Shown here: piece by piece, positions 42,422 to 51,306 of the stretch
How positions within the stretch are numbered: the first letter of the stretch is position 1
Layout of the letters: each line of letters begins with the position of its first letter
NCBI GenBank assembly: GCA_958296115.1
Contig: OY282442.1
Location: 2,090,943 to 2,154,942 of the forward strand
DNA: 64,000 bases
Origin: an uncultured Dehalococcoidia bacterium
Lineage (GTDB): Bacteria > Chloroflexota > Dehalococcoidia > Lucifugimonadales > CAJWER01
Direction of reading: 5' to 3'
Made by a program: the position numbers and the translations under genes
The notes under the pieces: model-generated
The model's database searches: none
What the model saw: the letters and a program-made list of their open reading frames with translations, nothing else
What the model was told of the DNA's origin: nothing

Positions 42422-43243
42422 ATGGACCCGGTGTATCTCTACCTATTCCTACTGGGCGTGGGCACGGGAGTCTTTGGGGCGATGGTGGGCACCGGCGGCG
42501 GCGTCGTCCTCGTGCCCGCGCTGCTGATCTTCTTCGGCGTGGAGCCTACCGCCGCGGCCGGGACGTCGCTCGCCCTCGTTCCCCTGAGCGGCATACCGAG
42601 CGCGTCGCTCTACGTTAGGGAAAAGGTCGTGGACATTCGCAGCGGGCTGCTCTTCGCGGCTGCCGCCGTTCCCGGCTCGGTGATAGGCCCCTTCGCGGTG
42701 CGAGAGGTGCAGGGCAACGTGTTCCGTGTCCTCCTGGGGGCGCTGATAGTCTCGCTGTCGGTCTATCTGCTCTACCGCTCCTCCAGGTCTGGGCGCGTCT
42801 CGACGGACATTGCGAGCAAGGTGAGGATGGGCGTCCGCAGCCGCCGGATAGAAGTTGGGGGCGAGACCTACGAATACAAGGTGAACGAGGCCCTGGGCTC
42901 GGCGTTCAACGTCCCGCTTGGGTTCTTGTCGTCATTCTTTGGAATCGGCGGGGGGTTCCTACGCACACCCATCCTGGTGGCGGCGTTTGGGTTCCCGGTG
43001 CGTATTGCCGCGGCGACGTCGCTCTTCGCGCTGGCGATATACGCCACCGTGGGCGCAGGCGTACATCTCTCCCTCGGACACGTCGAGTGGCCGACGTTCC
43101 TGGCGGTCGGCCCCGGACTGCTCATAGGGAGCCCCTTGGGCGTTTGGGCGGCGCGGCGAGTCGAAAGCGCCTGGCTCGTAGTCATGCTGGCGTCGCTTCT
43201 GCTGGTGATGGGAACTTGGCTGGTCTGGCGGGGCGCCGCATGA
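42422..43243 (+). CDS. TSUP (TauE/SafE) family membrane transporter
   Basis: 273 residues, seven or eight helices in two halves, each with the family's GxxxGxxGGxGG-like motif (GMVGTGGGVVLVPALL and SSFFGIGGGFLRTPILV). TSUP members export sulfite, sulfoacetate or related organosulfur anions. Starts 6 bp after aroKB and ends overlapping the tgt start (ATGA at 43240-43243). Confidence 0.88.
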   Translation: MDPVYLYLFLLGVGTGVFGAMVGTGGGVVLVPALLIFFGVEPTAAAGTSLALVPLSGIPSASLYVREKVVDIRSGLLFAAAAVPGSVIGPFAVREVQGNVFRVLLGALIVSLSVYLLYRSSRSGRVSTDIASKVRMGVRSRRIEVGGETYEYKVNEALGSAFNVPLGFLSSFFGIGGGFLRTPILVAAFGFPVRIAAATSLFALAIYATVGAGVHLSLGHVEWPTFLAVGPGLLIGSPLGVWAARRVESAWLVVMLASLLLVMGTWLVWRGAA

Positions 43244-44409
43244 GCGCGCCCGCCTTCATCCTGAGAGGCGCGGACTCAGGGGCGCGGATTGGGACGCTGG
43301 AGACGACGCGCGGGACTGTCGATACGCCCGTGTTCATGCCGGTGGCTACCCAGGGCTCCGTCAAGGCCCTGGACCCCGCGGACCTCCGCGGGATGGGCGC
43401 GAGGCTGCTTCTCGGCAACACCTACCACCTCTACCTGAGGCCAGGCGTGGAGCTGGTCAGGGCGTTCGGCGGCATCCACCGCTTCATGGCTTGGGACGGG
43501 CCAACCCTGACCGACTCCGGCGGCTTCCAGGGGTTCAGCCTGGAGCGCCTGCGCAAGGTCCGCGAGCGGGGCATACTCTTCAAGTCGCACCTGGACGGGA
43601 GCGAGCATGAGTTCACCCCAGAGGCCGTCGTCGCCCACGAGGAGGCTCTGGGCGCGGACTTCATAATGCCGCTGGACGTATGCGAGCCCGCGGGCGCGGA
43701 CAGGAGCGCGGTCGAGGCGTCCTTGCGCAGAACGCTGAGATGGGCGCGGCGGTCCCTGTCGGCGCGGTCGCGCGGAGGCCAGGCGCTGTTCGGGATAGTG
43801 CAGGGAGGCGTATTCGGAGACCTGCGCGAGATGTCGGCGCGGGGAACGGTCGCTCTCGGCTTCCCCGGCTACGCCATCGGCGGCCTCAGCGTGGGCGAGC
43901 CGAAATCCGAGATGTACGACATGGTCGAGTTGACGGCCGCGCTTCTGCCATCGGACCGGCCGCGCTACCTGATGGGCGTCGGCTCCCCGGAGGACCTCGT
44001 CGAGTGCGTCGCCCGGGGCATAGACATGTTCGACTGCGTGCTGCCGACGCGGATAGCCCGGAACGGCGCGCTCTTCACGCAGGATGGGCGCGTCAACGTC
44101 GGCGCCGCCCGCTTCCGGACGACTGCCGGCCCCATTGACGAGGACTGCGACTGCTACACGTGCAGCGCCTTTTCCACGGCGTACCTCCACCACCTCTTCA
44201 GGGCCAAGGAGCTGCTCGCCTACCGTCTCGCAACCATCCACAACCTGCGATTCGTGCTGCGGCTGATGGAGCGGATGCGCGAGGCGGCAATCGCGGGCGA
44301 ATTCGCGTCGTTCCGGAGGGCGTTCGCGCAGCGGTTCACGCCCCCGGACGAGGGGGTACGCCGCGAACAGAAACGGAAGTGGCTGGCGGCGGTCAGACGT
44401 AGCGGATAG
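43240..44409 (+). CDS. tgt: Queuine/preQ1 tRNA-ribosyltransferase
   Basis: 389 residues. Exchanges guanine 34 of GUN tRNAs for preQ1 in queuosine synthesis. DSGGFQ, the nucleophile region FIMPLDVCEP, LFGIVQGG, GGLSVGEPK and the zinc site CDCYTCSAFSTAYLHHL are visible. The ATG at 43240 overlaps the upstream stop. No other queuosine genes are in the window. Confidence 0.96.
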   Translation: MSAPAFILRGADSGARIGTLETTRGTVDTPVFMPVATQGSVKALDPADLRGMGARLLLGNTYHLYLRPGVELVRAFGGIHRFMAWDGPTLTDSGGFQGFSLERLRKVRERGILFKSHLDGSEHEFTPEAVVAHEEALGADFIMPLDVCEPAGADRSAVEASLRRTLRWARRSLSARSRGGQALFGIVQGGVFGDLREMSARGTVALGFPGYAIGGLSVGEPKSEMYDMVELTAALLPSDRPRYLMGVGSPEDLVECVARGIDMFDCVLPTRIARNGALFTQDGRVNVGAARFRTTAGPIDEDCDCYTCSAFSTAYLHHLFRAKELLAYRLATIHNLRFVLRLMERMREAAIAGEFASFRRAFAQRFTPPDEGVRREQKRKWLAAVRRSG

Positions 44410-44439
44410 CCCCAAGTCCACCAGGCGCCACCCCGCCTT

Positions 44440-44484
44440 ATCCCCTCTCCCTTGACGGGAGAGGGTTGGGTGAGGGTGATTCAG
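44440..44484. repeat. Short hairpin repeat
   Basis: CCCCTCTCCC-TTGAC-GGGAGAGGG followed by TGAGGGTGATTCAGGA, the standard form of the dispersed unit, between tgt and the DUF2851 gene. Confidence 0.75.
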
Positions 44485-44524
44485 GATGCCAAGGCTACCT
44501 GGATTGCGTGATACCATTCGGGGC

Positions 44525-45775
44525 ATGGTGAGCATTGCGCTGGCGGTTAGAGAAGCCCCGGCTCCGGCGCGCCGGCCGCGCGAGGACGCCGTGGCGCGGC
44601 TCTGGAGCAGGGCCCACATGCTGCCGAGCGGTCTGAGGACCGAGCGGGGGCGGCGCTTCCGCGTCGTCTATCCCGGCAGGCCCGGCGGGCCGTCCGGGCC
44701 TGACTTCGTGGACAGCGTGATAGAGACGGAGGATGGCGAGCGGATCAGGGGAGACGTGGAAATCCACGTGGAAGCGCCGGACTGGTACAGGCACGGCCAC
44801 CACGACGACCCGGCGTACAACGGGGTCATCCTGCACGTGGTGATGCGGACCGCGGGCCGAAAGGCCTCCGCGCAGCAATCGGGCGCCTCCACGCCCATCG
44901 TCGAGATGCCGGACGAGCCCGCTTCGGACGCCGGCGAGCTGGTGCTCGCGAGCCTGCAGTCGGCGACCGATGACGAGATAGAGGAGCGGCTGGACCGGGC
45001 GGGGGACGTCCGGTTCCTCGCCAAGGCCAGGGGGTACGCGCTGGAGCTCGGCTCCTCGGCGCCGGACGAGGTGATATACGCGGCGCTCATGGAAGGACTG
45101 GGATATTCCGCGAATCGGCGCGCGTTCAGGCTCCTCGCCGGGGCCGTTCCGTATTCCAGCCTGGCCGCTCTGCGGGGCGAGCCGGGCTCGGCGCGCCGGC
45201 TGGCCGTGGAGGCGCTCCTGCTCTATGCGGCCCGCCTGCTGGATCGCGCGGCGTCCGAGGAGCGCCAGGCAATGGACGCGATACTGGCGCGGCTTTCGCG
45301 GCCGCGGCGCGTGCCCAAGGAAGAGTGGACCACTTCGGGCGCGCGGCCCGCCAACCACCCGGCCAGGCGCATAGCCGGCGCGGCTCGCATCCTCGACGGC
45401 CTGCTGGACGTTGGTCCGGCGGAAGCGGTCGCCGCCGCGGTCCGAAGGGGCAGCGCGCCCCGCCTGGCTGCCATGCTCTCGGCAAGGCCGTTCGTGGGGA
45501 CCGGCAGGGCGCGCGAGCTTGCCGTCAACGCCGCGCTGCCCTTCGCCCATGCCCTCGGCGGCGTGATGCGAGACGAGAGCCTCAAGGCCGCCAGCCGCGA
45601 GATGTACGAGCGGATGCCCGCGCTCCAGGAGAACGCCGTCACCCGCGAGATGCGGCGCATCCTCGAGGCCGCTGGCAAGCGCGTTACCGCCAAGAGCGCC
45701 AGGCGGCGCCAGGGCCTCATCCAGCTCTACCGGAGCATGACGCGCCCCACCACGGACGTCTCCCCGTTGGTCTAG
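44525..45775 (+). CDS. DUF2851 family protein
   Basis: About 416 residues. GGPSGPDFVDSVIETEDGERIRGDVEIHV, then WYRHGHHDDPAYNGVILHVV is the DUF2851 signature with conserved Asp/Glu/His residues that look nuclease-like (PD-(D/E)XK pattern), though no function is established. The C-terminal half is alpha-helical with arginine-rich surfaces. The ATG at 44525 is chosen since upstream codons fall in the repeat. Confidence 0.82.
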   Translation: MVSIALAVREAPAPARRPREDAVARLWSRAHMLPSGLRTERGRRFRVVYPGRPGGPSGPDFVDSVIETEDGERIRGDVEIHVEAPDWYRHGHHDDPAYNGVILHVVMRTAGRKASAQQSGASTPIVEMPDEPASDAGELVLASLQSATDDEIEERLDRAGDVRFLAKARGYALELGSSAPDEVIYAALMEGLGYSANRRAFRLLAGAVPYSSLAALRGEPGSARRLAVEALLLYAARLLDRAASEERQAMDAILARLSRPRRVPKEEWTTSGARPANHPARRIAGAARILDGLLDVGPAEAVAAAVRRGSAPRLAAMLSARPFVGTGRARELAVNAALPFAHALGGVMRDESLKAASREMYERMPALQENAVTREMRRILEAAGKRVTAKSARRRQGLIQLYRSMTRPTTDVSPLV

Positions 45776-45815
45776 CGCTCCGTCCATTCAATATGACGGA
45801 CGGGCAGTCCGCCTT

Positions 45816-45850
45816 ATCCCCTCTCTCTCGACGGGTGAGGGCGATTCAGG
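45816..45850. repeat. Short hairpin repeat
   Basis: CCCCTCTCTC-TCGAC-GGGTGAGGG ending in CGATTCAGGA; partly degenerate unit between the DUF2851 and TPR genes. Confidence 0.65.
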
Positions 45851-45854
45851 AAGA

Positions 45855-46457
45855 CTAGGGCCTCAGGGCCTGGTCTATTCGCCTCTGAACAGCGGTTACG
45901 CCGGCCATGTTGCCGGCTTCCCGGTACAGCTCCAGGGCGGACTCCATGTCCTGGATGGCGAGCCTCAAGTTTCCCTGCTTGTCGTGCAGCGCGGCCCTGT
46001 TGAGGAAGGCGTCCGGGAAGGTCGGCTTCAACTCGATGGACGCGTCGAAGTCCTGGAGCGCTAGGCCGTACTGCTCCTCGTGGTAGTGGGCTATCCCGCG
46101 GTAATTGTACGCCCTGGCGAAGTCCGGCAGCACCCGGAGCACGATGTCGAAGGCGGGGATGGCGTCTTCGTACTGCGCCGCGTTGAGGAGCTGCACGGCG
46201 CGGGTGTACTGGAACAGCATGTCCGGCGGCTCCGACGTTGGCTCGGCCGTGGGCTCCGCCGTCGGGGTCGGCTCCGGCATAGGCGTTGGCGTGGGTTCGG
46301 GCGTGGGAGTCGGCTCCGGCGCCGCGGTCGGCGCGGGGGTTGGAACGGGTGTGGGGACCGGCGTAGGCTGAGAACATGCCGTGAGCGCCAGCATGACCGC
46401 CAGCAGGGCTGCCGCGAGCGCCGCTTCTATCTTCATGAATCCGACTCCGTGTCTCAT
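45855..46457 (-). CDS. TPR-repeat lipoprotein with proline-rich linker
   Basis: About 200 residues. Signal peptide with lipobox ALTAC, then a long Pro/Thr/Glu linker (PTPVPTP, PEPTPTPEPTPTP-like) and three tetratricopeptide repeats (AYNYRGIAHYHEEQYGLALQ, AFLNRAALHDKQGN and flanks). It should be anchored at the outer face of the membrane and mediate protein contacts. GGAG 8 nt before the ATG at 46457. Confidence 0.82.
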   Translation of the reverse strand: MRHGVGFMKIEAALAAALLAVMLALTACSQPTPVPTPVPTPAPTAAPEPTPTPEPTPTPMPEPTPTAEPTAEPTSEPPDMLFQYTRAVQLLNAAQYEDAIPAFDIVLRVLPDFARAYNYRGIAHYHEEQYGLALQDFDASIELKPTFPDAFLNRAALHDKQGNLRLAIQDMESALELYREAGNMAGVTAVQRRIDQALRP

Positions 46458-46612
46458 CGCTGCTCCAAGGTCTCCCGCCGCGCCTGACGGCAGGCGCTGG
46501 CTTAGGATAGCATAGCGCCCTCTATTCAATAATACGTCCGGGCGCGGCTCCAGGTTTGTGCGGCTATGGAATCGCACAGCGCGGGGCGCGGGCCGGCCAG
46601 GAGGATGGCGGC

Positions 46613-47119
46613 GTGATAAGGGAGCTAAACGGAAAGACGCCTAGGATACACCCAGCGGCCTTCGTAAGCGAGGCGGCGTACGTCGTGGGCGACGTGGAGA
46701 TAGCGGAGGGCTCGAGCGTCTGGCCCGGAACGGTCATCAGGGCGGACGCGGGCAGAATAACCATTGGCCGCAACACGTGCATCCAGGACAACTCCGTGGT
46801 GCATGGGGACGCCGACGTCGTGATAGGCAGCGACGTGGTCATCGGCCACAAGGCGCTGTGCCACGCCCGGACCGTCGGCAACGGGTCGCTGATTGGCAAC
46901 GGCGCGACCGTGAACGACGGGGCTGACATAGGCGAGGGCAGCCTGGTAGCGTCCGGGGCCATGGTGATTGAGAACATGCAGATCCCGCCGAAGTCCATGG
47001 TCGTGGGGCTGCCGGCGCGGGTCAGGGGTCAGGTGCGCGAGCGGCACACCGAGCTCATCCGCCGGACCGCGGAGGAGTACGTCCAGAGGGGAAGGCTGTA
47101 CAAGTCCCAGGGACTGTGA
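46613..47119 (+). CDS. Gamma-carbonic anhydrase-like hexapeptide-repeat protein
   Basis: 168 residues of left-handed beta-helix (repeats such as VVGDVEIAEGSSVWPG, VIGSDVVIGHKALCHA). Zinc ligands expected from HGDA, IGHKALCHA positions are present. Members include CamH/YrdA-type proteins with or without carbonic anhydrase activity. GTG start preceded by AGGAGG; convergent with argS. Confidence 0.88.
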   Translation: MIRELNGKTPRIHPAAFVSEAAYVVGDVEIAEGSSVWPGTVIRADAGRITIGRNTCIQDNSVVHGDADVVIGSDVVIGHKALCHARTVGNGSLIGNGATVNDGADIGEGSLVASGAMVIENMQIPPKSMVVGLPARVRGQVRERHTELIRRTAEEYVQRGRLYKSQGL

Positions 47120-47126
47120 GGCCCGC

Positions 47127-48800
47127 TCACATCCTCTCGGGGGCGGACATCCCCATCAGCGACAAGCACCGCGCGAAGACGACGCGCACCGCGTCCACCA
47201 GCTTCAACCTGGCCTTTGTCAGGGCCAAGTCGTTCGGGTCCTGAGAGACCACCCGGCACTGCTGGTAGAAGGGGTGGAACGACTTGGCGAGGTCCAATGC
47301 GTAGTGGGGCAGCGCCTGCGGCTCCAGGCTCTCGGCTATCATGCCGATGACCTCCGGCAGCTGCGTCATCCTGCGTATCAGCTCGAGCTCCGCGTCGTGT
47401 GTCAGGAGCGAGACGCCGCCGTCCTCGAAGTCTATCCCGCGCTCCCGGGCCTCCCTGAGTATGCCGGCGATGCGCGCGTGGGCGTACTGGATGTAGAAGA
47501 CCGGGTTGTCTTCCGACTCGCGCTTTGCCAGCTCCAGGTCGAGGTCCATCTGCGAGCCCGGAGCCTTCGAGAGGAAGAAGAACCGGCAGGCGTCAGGCCC
47601 TATCTCCTCCACCAGCTCTCTCAGCGTAACGATGTTCCCGGTGCGCTTCGAGAGGCGGACCGTCTCCGAGCCGCGCTTGAGGGTTACCAGCTGGTATATC
47701 AGCAGGTCCAGGCGATCTGCGTCCACGTTCAGGGCGGAGGTGAACGCCTTCATAAACCTGACGTGCCCCTGGTGGTCTGCGCCGAGCACGTCGATCACCC
47801 GGTCGAACTCACGCTCGAAGAACTTGTTGTAGTGGTAGGCGACGTCGGTTGCGAAGTAGGTCGGGGCGCCTGTCTTGCGGACGATGACCTTGTCCTCGTC
47901 GTCGCCGAGGGCGGACGAGAGGAACCACGTTGCCCCGCCGCGCTCCACGAGAAGCTCGCCTTCGCGCAGCAGGTCGAGGACGCGGTGGTACTGGCCGCCA
48001 TCGAACAGGCTGCGCTCGCTGAACCAGCGGTCGTACTCGACGTTCAGGGAGCGCATGTCCTCCCTGATCATCTCTATCATGCGCCGCAGACCAATCTCGC
48101 CGATACGGGCGGCCGCCGACTCCGCGGCCATGCTGACGAACTCGTCGCCCACCTCCTGCCTGATCTCCTCCGCGAGGTCCGCCATGTAGCTGCCCTGGTA
48201 GCCGTCCTCCGGGATCTCCGCGTCCACGCCGAAGAGCTGCAGATAGCGCGCCAGCAGGCTGACGTTGAATGCCTCCATCTGGCTGCCGGCGTCGTTCACG
48301 TAGTATTCGCGCTGGACGTCGAACCCCGCCGCTTCCAGAATGTTTGCGAGGGCGCTTCCCACGACCGCTCCGCGGGCGTGGCCCGCGTGAACTGGCCCGG
48401 TGGGGTTCACGCTGACGAACTCGACCTGCGCGCGGACGCCGTCCCCGGCTTCGATTTCCCCGAAGCCAGCCCCGGCCTCGCGTATGGCGTCCACCTGCGA
48501 GGCGAGCCATCCGCGGTCGAGCTCGAAGTTCACGAAGCCCGGCGGGGCCGTCCATACCCTCGACACCGGCTCTCGCGCCGGAGCCTGCTCGGCGATGCGC
48601 TCCGCGATGGCCATGGGGCTCATGCGCATCTGCCGCGCCAGCCTGAGCGGGAGGCTCGACGCGAAGTCGCCGTGCTCCGCCTTCTGGGGCCGCTCGACCG
48701 AGCCGCCCCCCTCCCAATGCGCCGGCGGCAGCGCCCCCGACGCCTGCGCCTCATGCAGAGCGGCGCTGACGACGCGCTCTATCTGGTCCCTGATTATCAT
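47127..48800 (-). CDS. argS: Arginyl-tRNA synthetase
   Basis: 557 residues. FVSVNPTGPVHAGHARGAVVG holds the HIGH-like motif (HAGH) and RLSKRTGN the KMSKS-like loop. The N-terminal additional domain ends with GFVNFELD, and the C-terminal DALR anticodon-binding domain (YIQYAHARI...) is complete. No leader regulation visible. Confidence 0.97.
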   Translation of the reverse strand: MIIRDQIERVVSAALHEAQASGALPPAHWEGGGSVERPQKAEHGDFASSLPLRLARQMRMSPMAIAERIAEQAPAREPVSRVWTAPPGFVNFELDRGWLASQVDAIREAGAGFGEIEAGDGVRAQVEFVSVNPTGPVHAGHARGAVVGSALANILEAAGFDVQREYYVNDAGSQMEAFNVSLLARYLQLFGVDAEIPEDGYQGSYMADLAEEIRQEVGDEFVSMAAESAAARIGEIGLRRMIEMIREDMRSLNVEYDRWFSERSLFDGGQYHRVLDLLREGELLVERGGATWFLSSALGDDEDKVIVRKTGAPTYFATDVAYHYNKFFEREFDRVIDVLGADHQGHVRFMKAFTSALNVDADRLDLLIYQLVTLKRGSETVRLSKRTGNIVTLRELVEEIGPDACRFFFLSKAPGSQMDLDLELAKRESEDNPVFYIQYAHARIAGILREARERGIDFEDGGVSLLTHDAELELIRRMTQLPEVIGMIAESLEPQALPHYALDLAKSFHPFYQQCRVVSQDPNDLALTKARLKLVDAVRVVFARCLSLMGMSAPERM

Positions 48801-48848
48801 CGCGCCTTCAATGATAGCCGATTGTCGAGCCGCTGTGTCAGCAGACTC

Positions 48849-48892
48849 TTGACTGCGCTATACAGTATGTGATACTATATGTAATATCACAT
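48849..48892 (+). promoter_or_regulatory. hicAB promoter with overlapping dyad operator
   Basis: TTGACT (48849-48854), 16-bp spacer, GATACT (48871-48876). A perfect 8-bp dyad ATGTGATA (48867-48874) and TATCACAT (48885-48892) with 10-bp spacer covers the -10 and start region, the expected place for HicB autorepression. Confidence 0.7.
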
Positions 48893-48929
48893 GCTAGGAG
48901 CCATACCCTTGGAACAAAGGAGTTACATC

Positions 48930-49199
48930 GTGTCCAAAAGAGATAAGCGGCTGGGCCGGATAGAAGCCAACCCCAAAGCCGTCTCATTCTCCGATTTATG
49001 CTCTGCGCTGGAAGCTTGGGGATTCGTCATAAGGAGTGGCAAGGGGAGCCACTGCGTAGCCGCACACCGGCCAAGCGGAACGACCATCACGATGGCAAAG
49101 AGGAATCCGATGAAGCGTGTGTATGTGGAAAACGCATTGGAGGCTATCAGGGAAAGCCAAACCTATACTTTGATTCTGCCGAGGGATGCGCTCAAATGA
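48930..49199 (+). CDS. hicA: HicA-family toxin (mRNA interferase)
   Basis: 89 residues from the GTG at 48930 (AGGAG 8 nt upstream). SFSDLCSALEAWGFVIRSGKGSHCV is the double-stranded RNA-binding-like HicA fold, with catalytic His41 in GKGSH. HicA cleaves translated mRNA. The ATG of hicB overlaps its stop (ATGA at 49196-49199). Slightly longer at the N-terminus than minimal HicA. Confidence 0.85.
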   Translation: MSKRDKRLGRIEANPKAVSFSDLCSALEAWGFVIRSGKGSHCVAAHRPSGTTITMAKRNPMKRVYVENALEAIRESQTYTLILPRDALK

Positions 49200-49603
49200 A
49201 AACTCCTGAAACTACTTACGATTCTAGCTACTACATTTCTCTGGACTACCCGGTCGAGCTGTCCAGGTGGAACGAGGAAGGAGGCGGCTATTGGGTAGCC
49301 GAGATCCCGGACCTGCCCGGTTGCGCCGCGGACGGCGAGACCCAGGACGAAGCCCTCGAGGCCTTGGGCGAGGCCAAGCGGCTCTGGATAGAGTCGCGCC
49401 TGGAGAACGGCCATCCTGTTCCCGAACCCGCGAACACGCAGGGTTACAGCGGCCGTCTGCTGGTCCGTATGCCCAAGTCGCTCCATCGCAAACTGGCGTC
49501 GCAGTCCAAGCGCGAGGGCGCCAGCCTGAACATGTACGTGGTGAGCCTGCTCTCCGGAGGGGTTGCCGATGCCGCTCATGGGGCTGCTCGGAGCGATGCT
49601 TGA
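49196..49603 (+). CDS. hicB: HicB-family antitoxin
   Basis: 135 residues. N-terminal HicB domain (GGGYWVAEIPDLPGCAADGETQDEALEALGEA) binds the toxin; C-terminal ribbon-helix-helix (LLVRMPKSLHRKLASQSKREGAS) binds DNA for autoregulation through the dyad upstream. Translationally coupled to hicA. Confidence 0.9.
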   Translation: MKTPETTYDSSYYISLDYPVELSRWNEEGGGYWVAEIPDLPGCAADGETQDEALEALGEAKRLWIESRLENGHPVPEPANTQGYSGRLLVRMPKSLHRKLASQSKREGASLNMYVVSLLSGGVADAAHGAARSDA

Positions 49604-49647
49604 GGGCCGCGCCGGGCCAAGCGCATCTACACGGACGCCTTGTGAGC

Positions 49648-49664
49648 GCAGGCGTCCCGCCCGC
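49648..49664. repeat. GCAGGCGTCCCGCC hairpin repeat
   Basis: GCGCAGGCGTCCCGCCCGC, a decayed relative of the hairpins at 1578, 2403, 37154 and 38034, lying between hicB and the membrane-protein promoter. Confidence 0.6.
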
Positions 49665-49722
49665 TCCCCCACCAAGAGAGGCGTATACGTATCTTGCGCT
49701 CGCTACCCTAATTACACGTAAC

Positions 49723-49752
49723 TTGACAACCGAATTGCGGCTCCCCTATACT
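49723..49752 (+). promoter_or_regulatory. Promoter of the PspA-cluster membrane protein
   Basis: TTGACA (49723-49728), 18-bp spacer, TATACT (49747-49752). Leader about 45 nt before the ATG. Confidence 0.8.
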
Positions 49753-49802
49753 ACCCCACCGATTCGACGCCAAAACCATCTTGAATAGCGTGGAGAGCTC
49801 AG

Positions 49803-50198
49803 ATGAACAATAAAGCATCCGGCTTCGGCCTCCTGATCGGCGGCATCGTCATCATCGTCATCGGGCTGCTGATACAGTGGGACGCGCTGGCGTGGCTGCT
49901 GAACATCGTCGGCTGGATCATAGCGCTCGCCGGGGCGATAACCGCCGTCGCGGGCATCGCCAAGATGTTCTCCGGCGGAGAATCGCACGCAGCCGGCTTC
50001 ATACTTCTGGTCAGCGGCGCCGTCATCGTCGTGATCGGGCTGCTGATACAGTGGGACGTGCTGGCGTGGGTATTGAACATCATCGGCTGGCTGACTGTGC
50101 TCAGCGGGGCGATAGTCGTCGTCAAGGGTATCGTCAGCATAGTCTCCGGCGGCAAATCCAGCTCGGACCTGCCGCCCGACGACTTCTTCCACGGCTAA
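49803..50198 (+). CDS. Small four-helix membrane protein with internal duplication
   Basis: 131 residues. Two tandem copies of the same ~60-residue unit: GGIVIIVIGLLIQWDALAWLLNIVGWI at 13-39 and SGAVIVVIGLLIQWDVLAWVLNIIGWL at about 71-97, each followed by a glycine-rich turn (KMFSGGES, SIVSGGKS). Each unit gives two hydrophobic helices around a conserved IQWD. No family recognised. Placed directly upstream of pspA with a strong promoter, so a membrane partner of PspA is a reasonable guess. Confidence 0.8.
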   Translation: MNNKASGFGLLIGGIVIIVIGLLIQWDALAWLLNIVGWIIALAGAITAVAGIAKMFSGGESHAAGFILLVSGAVIVVIGLLIQWDVLAWVLNIIGWLTVLSGAIVVVKGIVSIVSGGKSSSDLPPDDFFHG

Positions 50199-50257
50199 CC
50201 AATCACGCCCGCGGCGTTGTATCATGTAACAGCGGAAAACAGTTTTGGAGGTGAGCC

Positions 50258-50989
50258 ATGGGCATGCTCTCCCGAATGTCCACCATAGTCAAGTCGAAGG
50301 TCAACCGGGTTCTAGACAACGCGGAGGATCCGCGCGAGACCCTGGATTACTCCTACGAGAAGCAGCGCGAGATGCTGCGGAACGTCAAGCGCGGCGTTGT
50401 GGAGATGGTAACCGCCAAGCGCCGGCTGGAGCTCCAGGCGCAGAAGGCCGAGTCCAACATCGCCAAGCTCGACTCGCAGGCGCGCCAAGCCCTGGGCGCT
50501 GGGCGCGAGGACCTCGCCCGGCTCGCGCTCGAGCGCAAGCAGGCCACCATAGCCGAGCTCCAGGGCCTCGGCGACCAGATCTCCGCCCTCGAGCTCGAAC
50601 AGGAGAAGCTCGTCCACGCCGAGCAGCGCCTCCAGTCCAAAGTGCAGGCATTCCGCACTCAAAAGGAGGTCATCAAGGCCCAGTACAGCGCGGCGCAAGC
50701 GCAGGTTCGCATCGGCTCCGCCCTCGGCGGCATCTCCGAGGAGATGAGCGACGTCACCCTCGCCGTCGAGCGGGCGCAGACCAAGACCGACAATCTCCAG
50801 GCCAAGGCAGGCGCAATAGACGAGCTCGTCGCCACGGGCGTCCTCGACGACCCCACCAGCGGCGATCCTCTCGACAACCAGCTCAAGCAGCTTACCGCTT
50901 CCGCCAGCGTCGAGTCCGAGCTCGCCGCGCTCAGGGGCGACCTAGGACCGGCCCCAGACCGCAAGAGCCTACCCGGAGGAACGTCATGA
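50258..50989 (+). CDS. pspA: PspA/IM30 (ESCRT-III-like) membrane-protection protein
   Basis: 243 residues. MLSRMSTIVKSKVNRVLDNAEDPRETLDYSYEKQREML is the PspA/Vipp1 N-terminus with amphipathic helix; the rest is a long coiled coil (residues 40-190). It polymerises on stressed membranes. GGAGGTGA precedes the ATG. Its stop overlaps the start of the PspAA gene (ATGA at 50986-50989). Confidence 0.93.
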   Translation: MGMLSRMSTIVKSKVNRVLDNAEDPRETLDYSYEKQREMLRNVKRGVVEMVTAKRRLELQAQKAESNIAKLDSQARQALGAGREDLARLALERKQATIAELQGLGDQISALELEQEKLVHAEQRLQSKVQAFRTQKEVIKAQYSAAQAQVRIGSALGGISEEMSDVTLAVERAQTKTDNLQAKAGAIDELVATGVLDDPTSGDPLDNQLKQLTASASVESELAALRGDLGPAPDRKSLPGGTS

Positions 50990-51264
50990 TAGTAAGGATC
51001 CTCACGGAAGGTCAGTACAACCTCCCTGGCGCCCACGTCGACCGCCTAAACGAAATCGACAACGAGATTGTAGAGGTCGTGGGTCAGCAGGACCGCGAGG
51101 CCTTCCACAAGCTCCTCGCGGCAATGCTCGACCTCGTGCGTCACAACGGCGCGGAGGTTCCTGTCGAAGAGCTCGTCGAGTCCGACATAGTTCTCCCGGA
51201 ACCCGACATCACCCTCGAAGAGGCCGCCGAGATGTTCACGGGCGAGGGCTTGGTTCCCGACTAA
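50986..51264 (+). CDS. PspAA-domain protein
   Basis: 92 residues: MIVRILTEGQYNLPGAHVDRLNEIDNE then an acidic C-terminus (LPEPDITLEEAAEMFTGEGLVPD). This matches the PspAA domain, a partner of PspA in many actinobacterial and Chloroflexota stress operons. Coupled to pspA by a 4-bp overlap. Function beyond complex formation is not known. Confidence 0.85.
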   Translation: MIVRILTEGQYNLPGAHVDRLNEIDNEIVEVVGQQDREAFHKLLAAMLDLVRHNGAEVPVEELVESDIVLPEPDITLEEAAEMFTGEGLVPD

Positions 51265-51306
51265 TCACCAGCCCGCCGAGAACCGCCGTCTCGTGAGCTG
51301 ACGGCC

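Noticed and set aside
46230-46372. Microsatellite-like repeats
   Set aside because: They encode the Pro/Thr/Glu linker of the TPR lipoprotein and need no separate explanation.
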